IMG/VR virus record: IMGVR_UViG_3300023184_000286
Span: 1 to 38,057 of that record
Strand: one strand, 5' to 3'
Origin: a virus
Length of the DNA stretch: 38,057 nt
Each line of letters opens with the position of its first letter. Position 1 is the stretch's first letter. The notes under the pieces were generated by a model. That model did not search any database. It was not told where the DNA came from and was given only the letters and a program-made list of their open reading frames with translations. Positions 15,512 to 23,713 of this stretch are shown in pieces. A program made the position numbers and the translations under genes.

Positions 15512-16093
15512 TTATTTTCCTTTACGTAGGTTAGGTATTGTGTTTTGTCTTGAACCAACTGGGCTGGTATTGCCTTGGTCAATTTTAGTAAGTTTGTCTA
15601 ATGGAGCATCAGCAGCGAATTCATACTTACGGCTCTCTAGTTCTTTGAGCATACTTTCTTTGCGCTTTTCGCCAACTAATAGTTGAGCACCATCAGCTGC
15701 TTCTAGATCAGGATTATTCAACACAGATCCATCTTTGGCTTTTACTGGCTCTGCCATTGGTTCTGCATTCTCGGCTTGTTTCTTGGTTCTTACTAAAACA
15801 CGCTGACGTGGAATTCCTAGTTTTTCTGCTACAACTTGTTGTAACTGATCAGTTACAACGGGATATTTAAGTGCTACATCAATCATATGGCACTCGCAAG
15901 CACCCTGGCCTGGAAAATCTATATGCTCTTGAATTGGCAAACTCTTTCCTTTGCCAACTGTTTCAACTGCATAGATTTCTAACGCACTTTTTAATTTGCT
16001 TTGCATTTCGGTGTTATAATCGCAGCCAGCAAGTTTAATGTTAAACTCATATAGCCGATTCATTTCTTGTAAGTATTGGGTGAAAGGTTTCAT
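15512..16093 (-). CDS. Putative prohead-associated protein, 193 aa
   Basis: No certain family. MKPFTQYLQE before M resembles the T4 internal-protein leader MKTYQEFIAE both in length and in ending in L-x-E. The next part, YEFNIKLAGCDYN followed by helices and the YPVVTDQLQQVVAEKLGIP segment (about 78-96), forms what looks like a small ferredoxin-like alpha/beta domain known in marine T4-like phages next to terminase genes. The C-terminal 90 residues are charged and low complexity. An exact late promoter TATAAATA lies 22 bp upstream with AGGAT before the ATG. Strong late expression and position point to a head component or internal protein. Confidence 0.6.
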   Translation of the reverse strand: MKPFTQYLQEMNRLYEFNIKLAGCDYNTEMQSKLKSALEIYAVETVGKGKSLPIQEHIDFPGQGACECHMIDVALKYPVVTDQLQQVVAEKLGIPRQRVLVRTKKQAENAEPMAEPVKAKDGSVLNNPDLEAADGAQLLVGEKRKESMLKELESRKYEFAADAPLDKLTKIDQGNTSPVGSRQNTIPNLRKGK

Positions 16094-16114
16094 TGGATAG
16101 ATCCTAATATAGTG

Positions 16115-16122
16115 TATTTATA
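16115..16122 (-). promoter_or_regulatory. Exact T4 late promoter TATAAATA
   Basis: The full T4 late consensus on the minus strand, between gp16 and the 193-aa gene. A start 6 nt downstream (16109) gives a 16-nt leader with AGGAT before the ATG at 16093. Confidence 0.8.
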
Positions 16123-16629
16123 TCATTTTAAAGACTTTGCTGCTTTGGCAGCGTCTAAGATTTGTGTTAATAGTTGATTGCGATCAATTACAGTAGCTCG
16201 CCCATCTAAAGGTAGTTGTCTACTATCGGGTTCTTTGTTGGCAGTTTGATCTAATCTTAATTTTTTCAATTGTAGATCAATCATTTTTAATTTTTTATCA
16301 ATCTTTGCCTGTTTGGCTGTAATAGCATGTCCAAGCAATACACCTGCTGTTTGTAGTATAGTGCCTGAAAATCTTGCTTCTACATTCATGCCCAAACTCA
16401 TTAGGTCTTCAAACTTTTCTTTGGCAATATTACTGAGTTCGTCTAGCTCGTCGTCGGCTGTGTCTAAGTCAGACACTTGCGGTAGAGCCGCATTGATCTT
16501 ATCGATAACATCGTTGGCACTTCTGAGTGCTGTTTGATTGTCTTCGATTACAGTTTTTGCATCCTCAATGTTGATTTCGGGTTCCGCATCGGTAGGCAAA
16601 TTGAATAGTTCTTCTAAACGTTTGGTAAT
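16123..16629 (-). CDS. 16: Terminase small subunit gp16-like, probable AUU start
   Basis: About 168 aa. The acidic N-terminus, the central helical hairpin (residues about 65-125, from ELSNIAKEKFEDLM through KMIDLQLKKLRL) and the C-terminal DRNQLLTQIL helix match the architecture of T4-type small terminases, which form rings that regulate gp17 and select DNA. The only canonical start is a TTG at 16599, which has no good ribosome site. Extending the frame upstream adds TKRLEELFNLP, a leader like those of other small terminases, beginning at an ATT codon at 16627-16629, 7 nt after a strong AAAAGGGG. A late octamer AATAAATA lies just before that. I therefore place the start at the ATT; the conservative alternative is 16599. 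Confidence 0.65.
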   Translation of the reverse strand: MTKRLEELFNLPTDAEPEINIEDAKTVIEDNQTALRSANDVIDKINAALPQVSDLDTADDELDELSNIAKEKFEDLMSLGMNVEARFSGTILQTAGVLLGHAITAKQAKIDKKLKMIDLQLKKLRLDQTANKEPDSRQLPLDGRATVIDRNQLLTQILDAAKAAKSLK

Positions 16630-16646
16630 TTTATTTCCCCTTTTGT

Positions 16647-16654
16647 TATTTATT
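16647..16654 (-). promoter_or_regulatory. T4-type late promoter AATAAATA of gp16
   Basis: AATAAATA on the minus strand, beginning at the end of the gp4 gene. The start 6 nt downstream, about 16641, would leave a 12-nt leader that holds AAGGGG and leads to the ATT codon at 16629. Confidence 0.65.
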
Positions 16655-17086
16655 TTATCGGCGAGTGCCGGTATAAATGTCGTGTTCGGTTACAATGCGA
16701 AATACCATTCCGTTGGCGGCACAAAATGCTCTAGCAGCAGCCCATTTGGCCATGTTTAGTGCAACCGCTGCTTTGTCTCGTGTGCTTTTGGCACTCTCAA
16801 AACTAGTTTCTTTTAGTGGTTTAACTTCTATGACTTCGGCATGTTTTTTCTGTGCCTTGTCTATGTAAATCATCAGGAAATCAGGCACATATATGGTGTT
16901 TTTACCAGTTAAAGGGTTCCTGTAGGGTATCATAAATGGTTCACTGGCCCATTGTATTACCGCAGGATTATTGTCACAGAATGTACAAAATGAAAACTCC
17001 CACGAACTACGGTAAGTGGGAGTCTTTTTCCCTATGTATTTTTCTACGTTTTTTATTTGAAATTTGCCTTGTGCATATTTGCTCAT
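16655..17086 (-). CDS. 4: gp4-type head completion nuclease
   Basis: 143 aa, close to T4 gp4 (150). The start KYAQGKFQIKNVEKYIGKK and YRSSWE match the T4 N-terminus. The nuclease residues of the TnsA-like PD-(D/E)xK fold are all in place: Glu30 (RSSWE), Asp69 (VPDF), then Glu87-Val-Lys89 (VIEVKP). Gp4 acts with gp2 in completing DNA-filled heads before tails attach. It overlaps the upstream 123-aa gene by 4 bp and runs up to the gp16 promoter. No truncation is seen. Confidence 0.9.
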   Translation of the reverse strand: MSKYAQGKFQIKNVEKYIGKKTPTYRSSWEFSFCTFCDNNPAVIQWASEPFMIPYRNPLTGKNTIYVPDFLMIYIDKAQKKHAEVIEVKPLKETSFESAKSTRDKAAVALNMAKWAAARAFCAANGMVFRIVTEHDIYTGTRR

Positions 17087-17454
17087 GGAAGTACCATTCT
17101 TTGTACGTACTTGCTGACCCTAGGATTATTCTTAATCCCCAAATAGCTAGTACCTACTCTATTTAAGTTTAAAAATATTGTTATGTAAGAATTTAATTCA
17201 AATTGGTCCATGCTAGCGAATTTATGTAACGTATCCATTGGATCAATCTTTTGGGCCACGCTTGTATAAATGATCGAACTGGCTAGCAATCTTGCTGATT
17301 GTTTATTATTAGTTAGTTTTTCAAAGAATCCAATGATTGCGTCGTCAACATTCTGTGCCACTGTAAAACTAGGTTGGTAAAAGTTGTTAAAGAAATCTAA
17401 TGTTGTCGTGTTACTTGACAATACAGAATCTGATAAATTATTAGGTGTTGACAT
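17083..17454 (-). CDS. Hypothetical virion-associated protein, 123 aa
   Basis: 123 aa, mostly helical. After a Ser/Thr/Asn-rich N-terminus it has a segment VDDAIIGFFEKLTNNKQSA, then NLNRVGTSYLGIKNNP (about 97-112). Proteins with the pattern A-I-x-G-F-F ... L-N-x-x-R-x-x-T-S-x-L-G are found in marine T4-like genomes next to tail genes and are usually called structural. It lies 5 bp after the tube-fold gene and overlaps gp4 by 4 bp, so it is expressed with late tail and head genes. Specific function unknown. Confidence 0.6.
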   Translation of the reverse strand: MSTPNNLSDSVLSSNTTTLDFFNNFYQPSFTVAQNVDDAIIGFFEKLTNNKQSARLLASSIIYTSVAQKIDPMDTLHKFASMDQFELNSYITIFLNLNRVGTSYLGIKNNPRVSKYVQRMVLP

Positions 17455-17459
17455 GATTA

Positions 17460-19013
17460 TTATTTGATAGTATCTTTTTGTGCTTGTGTTGATAAAATTG
17501 TTTGATTCACTGTAGTAAGTTCTGTGTTCTTAGATGCAGAAACGGTGACTGCTTTAGTTTTAATGTCTGACTGTAAATTTATATCACGCTGTATCTGCGC
17601 CAATAGTGCTGTTTTATTAGGATTAGAATCTGGTAATGCTTGAGTAGTGGATAATTTTGAATTTAATGCATTTAAGGTAGCTGTGGCAGTTCTCACTTGT
17701 CGGTCTGCCGCACTTGCATCTTTGGTTATAGTTGCTTGTTGTGTTTTTAAAGATGCAATCTGATTAGTTAGTGTTCTTTTTTGTGCGTTAACATCCATTT
17801 GATGCTGATTGGTAGCTGGTTTGTTTCTTAATTCATCGTTTACTATTTTTATTACCTTAGAACTTGCAACTCCTGCTAATGCAGCAGCTACACTATTTCT
17901 AGGAAACGATCTAGTATAGTTGCTGATAGTAGAACGTAACGATGTGCTTACTTGTGTTTTAAGTAGTTGTTTCAAATCGTACTCAGTTGGTAGAGGATTA
18001 ACTCCGCTGGCTAATTTCACTATGCTATCTTTTAAGTTTATTCCACCAAACGGTGTAGTTACCATACCATTACTGTTGAGTAAATTAGGTACAAATGTAT
18101 TAATGTCAGGATTAAATTGTTTTAGTGAGTCACTAATTGAACCAGACAAATCGGCAAAATTTGCATTTTTTAAACCAAAGCTACGTTGTTCAGTTAATCC
18201 TAACATGTTGCTGTACATATTTGTACCAAACGCACTATTTTTATTAAAACTTGGAATGATCGAGTTAGTTACATTATTTCCACTGTCAACTTGGTATCCA
18301 GTTTGTGATTTGATTCCGCTTGTTGATTTATCATAGTGTAATGTTGCAAACCCCGACGGAGTTCCTGCACTAGTAGTCCCAGCGCCGTATAGTACTGCTT
18401 CGTACTCAATGACCATTTCATGGGTCATTGGTTCGTTTTCGCCTTGTGAGTGCGACCCGTGTCTAAAACTTTTAATAATAGGATTAACTAAAATATATTC
18501 ACTAAACTTTTTTTGATGCAAACTGTATAGTCTAATAGATTTTAAAAACGGTTCTACGCTGTTTGGTGTAAAACCAAAATCAGTTACAGATTGATTTCCA
18601 TTGTATTTTTGTGTTTTTCCAGTGTAAGGATCTTGTGTTAGTTGGTAATCAGCATCTCTGTAGTAGTGCTTGAAATAACTAAACCAAAAATTTCTGACTA
18701 CATCGGCACTATCGTCATTAAAGGTAATAGTAATAGTTTCATACTTCATTTTGGTCTGCACAATTGAAGACCTGTTGTATGCATTAACAGTTTTGGTTTC
18801 CACTGTGAATTTGGGCAAATCGGCTTTTTTAACCATCATGCCAATTTCATATTTGGCGTTAGGGCCGCCTGCTAATTTAACAGCTGGATTAACATCAATA
18901 AACAAATGAAACAAGAAGCCAAGTTTTGGTACAAGTCGGTACTGATCACCCACAAATAGCCTACTGGCATGTGCGTAATCTTTTAATACTCGTTTAATTG
19001 GTCTTGAGGCCAT
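17460..19013 (-). CDS. Tail-tube-fold protein (gp48/gp54-like), 517 aa
   Basis: 517 aa. The first 215 residues follow the phage tail-tube fold: LPKFTVETKTVNAYNRSS (about 75-92), then a strand-rich KYETITITFNDDSADVVRNFW segment, and a VIEYEAVLYG strand at the end, in the same order as T4 gp54 and gp19. Gp48 and gp54 are the baseplate tube-cap and initiator proteins. The rest is an extension absent from T4 gp54: a Ser/Asn/Gly-rich region, then about 100 residues of predicted coiled coil at the C-terminus (from QKRTLTNQIASLKTQQ). It is directly after gp19 with its own late promoter and a terminator in between. Which of the T4 tube-fold proteins it replaces is not clear. Confidence 0.65.
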   Translation of the reverse strand: MASRPIKRVLKDYAHASRLFVGDQYRLVPKLGFLFHLFIDVNPAVKLAGGPNAKYEIGMMVKKADLPKFTVETKTVNAYNRSSIVQTKMKYETITITFNDDSADVVRNFWFSYFKHYYRDADYQLTQDPYTGKTQKYNGNQSVTDFGFTPNSVEPFLKSIRLYSLHQKKFSEYILVNPIIKSFRHGSHSQGENEPMTHEMVIEYEAVLYGAGTTSAGTPSGFATLHYDKSTSGIKSQTGYQVDSGNNVTNSIIPSFNKNSAFGTNMYSNMLGLTEQRSFGLKNANFADLSGSISDSLKQFNPDINTFVPNLLNSNGMVTTPFGGINLKDSIVKLASGVNPLPTEYDLKQLLKTQVSTSLRSTISNYTRSFPRNSVAAALAGVASSKVIKIVNDELRNKPATNQHQMDVNAQKRTLTNQIASLKTQQATITKDASAADRQVRTATATLNALNSKLSTTQALPDSNPNKTALLAQIQRDINLQSDIKTKAVTVSASKNTELTTVNQTILSTQAQKDTIK

Positions 19014-19032
19014 GAAAGCTCCTATTGTCTAA

Positions 19033-19040
19033 TATTTATC
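19033..19040 (-). promoter_or_regulatory. T4-type late promoter GATAAATA
   Basis: GATAAATA on the minus strand before the 517-aa tube-fold gene. A start near 19027 gives a 14-nt leader containing AGGAG. It sits just behind the terminator of gp19. Confidence 0.75.
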
Positions 19041-19045
19041 TCATT

Positions 19046-19070
19046 AAAAAAGGGCCCTAAGGCCCTTTTT
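19046..19070 (-). terminator. Rho-independent terminator after gp19
   Basis: A perfect 10-bp stem AAAAAGGGCC/GGCCCTTTTT (19047-19056 and 19061-19070) with a 4-nt loop and a T-rich 3' arm on either strand, 16 bp after the gp19 stop. It is symmetrical, so it could act in both directions. Confidence 0.9.
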
Positions 19071-19085
19071 ATTTTGCTGTTAATA

Positions 19086-19700
19086 TTAGTTAACGTTATC
19101 GCCTACGGTACGTCCAACCGATGTACCAACGCCTTCGCCAACGCCTTGCGATGCATTATCAAATCTCAACGAAATCTGAATTGTTACTACATCACTGGTG
19201 TTTGCGTAGCTAACTTCTTGGTAGTTAGCTTCTTTAACCAGGCAACCATATAGTTCCCATGTTTCAAGTACTGTTGGCTGATCTGCACCATTGCCGCCAT
19301 CTAGCATTTCGCAACGTGTAACAAACTTATAGTCGCTACCACTAGCAGCACTAGATTGCTCCATGAAGTCAAATTGCTTTTGTAATTGCTCGCCGATCAA
19401 TCTGCTAACGTTACCGGCAGCATCATCACGCAAGGTTACTGTAACGTCGCCCCAGCTTGGTTTTCCTGCTAGTTTAACTATACTGTTGTAAACGTGTACA
19501 TCAATATCTGCAAAGGTAACAGTTGGACGACTAAAAGAAACAACTTGTTTTGTTAGTTCAACTCTGTCTGCACTCACACCAAAGTTTTCAAAGCTAACTC
19601 TGAAACGATATTGTAATTTTGGCATTAACATGCCCTGTGCGCTAGCACTTTGGTTAGTGTTTAACGGTACTGTAAATCTTGTTAGTGAGGCAATTGCCAT
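19086..19700 (-). CDS. 19: Tail tube protein gp19
   Basis: 204 aa (T4 gp19 is 163). The pattern PKLQYRFRVSFENFG (about 27-41), VSFSRPTVTFADIDVHVYNS (about 53-72), WGDVTVTLRDDAAGNV (about 79-94) and a late strand-rich ETWELYGCLVKEANYQEVSY segment is that of T4-like tail tube subunits, which stack as hexamers inside the sheath. The C-terminal 15 residues are a Gly/Val-rich tail not present in T4. It has a late promoter with a 20-nt leader containing AGGAG and a strong terminator, so it forms a single-gene high-copy unit, as expected for a major tail protein. Confidence 0.92.
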   Translation of the reverse strand: MAIASLTRFTVPLNTNQSASAQGMLMPKLQYRFRVSFENFGVSADRVELTKQVVSFSRPTVTFADIDVHVYNSIVKLAGKPSWGDVTVTLRDDAAGNVSRLIGEQLQKQFDFMEQSSAASGSDYKFVTRCEMLDGGNGADQPTVLETWELYGCLVKEANYQEVSYANTSDVVTIQISLRFDNASQGVGEGVGTSVGRTVGDNVN

Positions 19701-19725
19701 ACTTTTCTCCTAAATCTGATAAAAA

Positions 19726-19733
19726 TATTTATG
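19726..19733 (-). promoter_or_regulatory. T4-type late promoter CATAAATA of gp19
   Basis: CATAAATA on the minus strand. Start expected at about 19720, giving a 20-nt leader with AGGAG before the ATG at 19700. Confidence 0.8.
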
Positions 19734-19805
19734 ACTTTTCAAACAAAAAAATTCTGGGTGTAATTGTCATTAACATTAGCTTTAATAAAAATTCTATAAA
19801 GTTAG

Positions 19806-19829
19806 AAATAGGCACCTTAGTGCCTATTT
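19806..19829 (-). terminator. Rho-independent terminator after gp18
   Basis: A perfect 10-bp stem AAATAGGCAC/GTGCCTATTT (19806-19815 and 19820-19829) with a 4-nt loop, 9 bp after the gp18 stop, with a U-containing 3' side on the minus strand. Confidence 0.85.
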
Positions 19830-19838
19830 TCTTGACTA

Positions 19839-22800
19839 TTATTTCAATCCGCTAATTGTGCCAGGGTTCTTAAGTCTTAGAGGAATGTAAATAAACTCAA
19901 CATCCTTCATTGGCTCAATTGCTATGTCAACATATAGTTCGTTACGTGCAATACGATCTGATGTGTTGTTGCTAGTATCGCAAACAACCAAGTAATCATA
20001 TAGACCACGTTTTGCAATTAGATCGTTTAGTACACCTTCAACAAGTTGTTTAACTTGATCACGTGTAATTTTATCATTTGGCTCAAACAAGAAACCATTT
20101 GCAACACCGCGCAATACTGTACGTAAGTAGTTAACTAAACGTGCTACATTGATACGATCCATTGAACTTCCTGCACCACCGACCGATGGAGCACGAGTCT
20201 TTTGACCATAAACTACAATGCCAGCACCTTGTAACAATGTGATTGGGTTCAATCTCTTTTCGTACAATGTGTCTCTTAGTTGCTGGCTAATACCAGAACG
20301 CACAAACAATCCGCTTGTAGCATCAAGATAACCAATTGCAGTTGCATTGTCAACTAGACCGCGACGTGTGCCAGCTGGCGCAAACCACTGATAGCTTAGA
20401 TTGTCACTGTGCAAGAATGTACGCAACATCATATGGCTTGCTGGTACACAAATCTCATTGCCGGCTAGATCTGAACTTAATGCGCTTGGATAGAAAATAC
20501 CAAGGTACGAATCAGCTACAGTTTGTGCTGCATCGTATGCAGTAATATCTGTCATAGTTGCTGGTAATGTCAATGGTGTATCACCAATAACAAATCCTGT
20601 ATTAACACGGTCATTGTTTAGTTGTACCATGTTAACAATTAGCTCAGGATAACCAGGGCATGCTAGCAAGTTAAATGCATATGCTTCTTCGCGTAGGTCT
20701 GTGCTACCGTCGATAGCAGACTTTAATGCTTCTACAACTACATTGCGTTGAGCTTTGTGTCCTAGCTTAGGTGAACCATCTTCATTCAATCCAATTTCAG
20801 ATACCCAAGTTGATTTTACTGTTGGTAAATCACCTTCTGTGACATTAAATGATTGTGTGTTGAAATAATCAGCAACAAACTTTTTAACACCAAAACCGCT
20901 GCGACGTGTGTTAAACAATAATGCGCCACGTGGGTATAGTCGGAAGTTAGGAGCATCTAAATCGGTGTAGTTACTGGTTAACAAAGTAGAAGTGCTTACT
21001 AAAGATCCAGTAACTGTATCCGATTCACCATCTGTGTCCCAACGAGCATCTGCAAAAATGATGCCATTTTGGCTAGTACGATCCGTGTTATCAATTAGTA
21101 CCCACTTACCACTAGAATTGTATCTATAGATGCGTGGATAATTTTCTAAATCACCAGAATCCAACCATAAGTCGCCAGGAGCCAAACTTGCACCACTTGC
21201 ACCACTTTGTGTAGTAGGTTTAGTTGGGCTAACAATAACTCCATTTGGATCAGTTGCAGTCAAGTCGTAACCACGTGAATCGCGCGATACACCCTTATAG
21301 CCTCTCCATCCGGTGGCATCATTGATCATGATATCAACTTCTGTTGCATCATCGTAATACCAATATGTGCCAGAAGCTGGCGCAGTAGATGGTTCGGTAT
21401 TACTGTATGTATAAGTCTCTGCTCTCCAATTGGTTAAGTTTAATGTGCTAGACACAATGTTAGGCACAATACCAACTGTATTAGAAGTAAATCCGGCTAC
21501 AGTAATTGGGTTACGGCTACTAGGATTGCTTCCGTTGATCAAAGAAATCACACCGCCTGAACGATGAGAAATACTAATGTGTCCCGATTGTTCAACTGTT
21601 GCTGTTACATTTGGAATGTTTTGTGCCAATATTGCTGCCACAAAATCACTTGCCGATCTTCCAGCTAATGTACATGTGTATGATACAGGAACGTCAGTAC
21701 CAGGAACCGATACAACCATACTAAATTCATCGTCAACATTAAATGCTGTTCCGCTAGGCGCAACATCACCAGTAACTTTTACTTGACCTTTAGTTAATAG
21801 TGTATAGATTGTAAAGCTACCAAGTCCATTGTTAAGCGAGTCGCACTTGACAAATTCAGTGCCCGCTGCAATTGCAGAACCACCGGAAGTTATATCTAAA
21901 CTGTACAATGCTTGGTAAAGGTTAGGATAGACTGGTGCGGCTATAGATTTCCATGCTGCAGAACTTTCGCTATAACGTTTAATGGTAAAGTTTGCACCAT
22001 CACCTTGTGATGAAGTTTTTATCCAGACGCTATGACTTGGGCGAGTTATGTCATCATAAAGCGACCAGGCAGGAACATCAGCAAAACTACCATAGTGAAT
22101 TATTGCTCTTCCAAAAGTGTGATTGGGGATGCCAATGCTGGTTAAATCGTTTTCAACCACTGGAGTAGCTGTACCAGTAGTAGTATTATCACCATTATCG
22201 GTTGCTGTAAATAGTGTACCTGTTGTACCTGCGCTGGCTCCAACATCTGCCCAGATTGTATTACCGGCTGACGCAATTCTATACTGTCTGCCAACAATAA
22301 AATCTCCGGCGTCTACATCAACAATGTTAACAGCGGTTAAGGTAATAACTCCAAGGTTATCGCCGTCGGACGTAGCAGTGTCTGAATACAATGCCAATCT
22401 GCCAGAAGATAAAACACTAGCAGTAATGTGTACATTTGCAGTAGCATCAGTATTAATTAAATTTGCCAAATTGGCCATGTTAGTAATATTACTAGGAACT
22501 ATGATAGTTGCACCATTGCCAGCGTCATTAAGTGCAAACGCACTCCCGGCTGGGAGATTAACAGTTGATGTATCGCTGGTTGTTACAGGATAGTCATCCG
22601 ACCAGGCACTGCTACCAAGTTGGTCCCAATAATTCATATCATTTTTGTGATAGATATAGTTGTTGTTATTAAACACAGTAACAGCATACTGACCAATTGA
22701 TCCAATTGATGTTTTTGGAGTAGTAGTGCCAGAAATGCAATCGGCTGCTGAAGTAATAATATTTGGAGTTTTTTCTGCAAACTCTAATGTATCTCTGTTA

Positions 22801-23240
22801 TATTCAAAAATACCAAATGTTGTTGTAGAAGTATCTAGCCAAACTGTATTGTTTGCTGGCGTCCCGTTTGGACGAATAGAAGTTCCAACTAGTTGATCAA
22901 GATCAACATCGGCTCTAACTACCCATACTCTATTACCTAATCCCAATGCGCTATATGCGGACATTAGTCCGTATTCATTTAACTCATGTCCGTGCAGCGG
23001 TGTGTCAGATGCACTTCTTCGGAATTTAGGATATCCAAATGTATTTGCCAATTCACGTTGGCTGCTAATTCCATAAACTTTTCCAGCATTGGCTTTTAAT
23101 GAGCCTGCTGTTGTTTTTCCATTGAGAGTTTTATTCTCAGCTGTAGCTAGTAAAACAAAAGGGATCGTGCCTACCCCTGTTGGTAGGTATGCGCTCTCGT
23201 CAATTACTGTAACTTCTAAACCGGGTGATACTAATGCCAT
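19839..23240 (-). CDS. 18: Tail sheath protein gp18, enlarged
   Basis: 1133 aa against 659 in T4. The N-terminus (MALVSPGLEVTVIDESAY) and the region from about 765 to the end carry the conserved sheath core, including GFGVKKFVADYF near 782-793, FNLLACPGYPEL (856-867), RRGLVDNATAIGYL and the C-terminal DVEFIYIPLRLKNPG. Between about residues 120 and 760 lies a very large protruding region. It contains several copies of a W-I/L-x-D ... Y-x-x-x-x-W type beta module (about 130-156, 403-432, 614-648, 686-716) and a segment at 307-357 (DAGDFIVGRQYRIASAG) resembling modules common in marine phage fibres. The sheath drives contraction; the insert would be surface exposed. The gene has its own late promoter and terminator. 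Confidence 0.95.
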   Translation of the reverse strand: MALVSPGLEVTVIDESAYLPTGVGTIPFVLLATAENKTLNGKTTAGSLKANAGKVYGISSQRELANTFGYPKFRRSASDTPLHGHELNEYGLMSAYSALGLGNRVWVVRADVDLDQLVGTSIRPNGTPANNTVWLDTSTTTFGIFEYNRDTLEFAEKTPNIITSAADCISGTTTPKTSIGSIGQYAVTVFNNNNYIYHKNDMNYWDQLGSSAWSDDYPVTTSDTSTVNLPAGSAFALNDAGNGATIIVPSNITNMANLANLINTDATANVHITASVLSSGRLALYSDTATSDGDNLGVITLTAVNIVDVDAGDFIVGRQYRIASAGNTIWADVGASAGTTGTLFTATDNGDNTTTGTATPVVENDLTSIGIPNHTFGRAIIHYGSFADVPAWSLYDDITRPSHSVWIKTSSQGDGANFTIKRYSESSAAWKSIAAPVYPNLYQALYSLDITSGGSAIAAGTEFVKCDSLNNGLGSFTIYTLLTKGQVKVTGDVAPSGTAFNVDDEFSMVVSVPGTDVPVSYTCTLAGRSASDFVAAILAQNIPNVTATVEQSGHISISHRSGGVISLINGSNPSSRNPITVAGFTSNTVGIVPNIVSSTLNLTNWRAETYTYSNTEPSTAPASGTYWYYDDATEVDIMINDATGWRGYKGVSRDSRGYDLTATDPNGVIVSPTKPTTQSGASGASLAPGDLWLDSGDLENYPRIYRYNSSGKWVLIDNTDRTSQNGIIFADARWDTDGESDTVTGSLVSTSTLLTSNYTDLDAPNFRLYPRGALLFNTRRSGFGVKKFVADYFNTQSFNVTEGDLPTVKSTWVSEIGLNEDGSPKLGHKAQRNVVVEALKSAIDGSTDLREEAYAFNLLACPGYPELIVNMVQLNNDRVNTGFVIGDTPLTLPATMTDITAYDAAQTVADSYLGIFYPSALSSDLAGNEICVPASHMMLRTFLHSDNLSYQWFAPAGTRRGLVDNATAIGYLDATSGLFVRSGISQQLRDTLYEKRLNPITLLQGAGIVVYGQKTRAPSVGGAGSSMDRINVARLVNYLRTVLRGVANGFLFEPNDKITRDQVKQLVEGVLNDLIAKRGLYDYLVVCDTSNNTSDRIARNELYVDIAIEPMKDVEFIYIPLRLKNPGTISGLK

Positions 23241-23264
23241 GATATTCGTCCTTTATAAACGTGG

Positions 23265-23291
23265 TTGTAGTTATTTATTTTACTACTACAA
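23265..23291 (-). repeat. Inverted repeat around the gp18 late promoter
   Basis: TTGTAGT (23265-23271) and ACTACAA (23285-23291) are inverted copies; the 13-nt loop holds the gp18 late octamer. The predicted start (23266) lies in the promoter-distal arm, so only readthrough RNA could fold the hairpin. Confidence 0.6.
23272..23279 (-). promoter_or_regulatory. T4-type late promoter AATAAATA of gp18
   Basis: AATAAATA on the minus strand. The start at about 23266 gives a 26-nt leader with AAAGGAC before the ATG at 23240. Confidence 0.75.
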
Positions 23292-23344
23292 AATCATGGC
23301 AGTTAGCGGTCCTTTATCTGGTCCTTTAAGGAATAAGTACTTAT

Positions 23345-23713
23345 ATGCCGCAATCAACTGCAACCGCTAAAAGAAAAATCTGCCCTGTATGCAAATTTTA
23401 TCCAGTGGCTGTTAATTACCATCGCAACAATAAAGTATATTATCGTGCTATGTGTACATCTTGTATTCACAAAGGTAAAAAAGTTAAACCTGAAGCACCA
23501 AATTGGTACAAATCGGGTTATAGAAAAAAAGAAAAATGTGACAAGTGTGGATTCAAGTTTAAATTGCTTGAACAATCCAATGTCTATCACGTTGACGGCA
23601 ATGAAAACAATGCCAATTGGACAAACTTAAAGACTATTTGTCTTAACTGTCAGAAAGAAGTAGGAAGTATGAAAACTGCCTGGAAACCGGGCAGGATTAC
23701 ACCAGATTTTTAA
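23345..23713 (+). CDS. Zinc-ribbon HNH-type endonuclease-like protein, 122 aa
   Basis: 122 aa. Four CxxC pairs (Cys13/16, 37/40, 65/68 and 99/102) make two zinc sites. The second pair flanks a YHVDGNENNANWTNLKTIC segment with His82, Asp84 and Asn86, the pattern of HNH beta-beta-alpha-metal nucleases (C-x2-C ... H-x-D-G ... N-L-x-x-x-C-x2-C). It is small, with no obvious extra DNA-binding domain apart from its basic N-terminus. AAGGA lies 12 nt before the ATG. It is the only plus-strand gene amid minus-strand structural genes, which may mark an independently acquired gene. Its end overlaps the dNMP kinase end by 17 bp. Catalytic activity is probable but not certain; it may instead be a transcription-linked zinc protein. 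Confidence 0.7.
   Translation: MPQSTATAKRKICPVCKFYPVAVNYHRNNKVYYRAMCTSCIHKGKKVKPEAPNWYKSGYRKKEKCDKCGFKFKLLEQSNVYHVDGNENNANWTNLKTICLNCQKEVGSMKTAWKPGRITPDF

Noticed and set aside
22123-22593. 156-aa plus-strand open frame inside gp18
   Set aside because: It is antisense to a clear sheath gene, hydrophobic by base composition, and has no start signals.
23345-23713. HNH gene as part of a group I intron or intein
   Set aside because: Both neighbouring genes are intact with proper ends, and no split core gene or intron-like core was seen.
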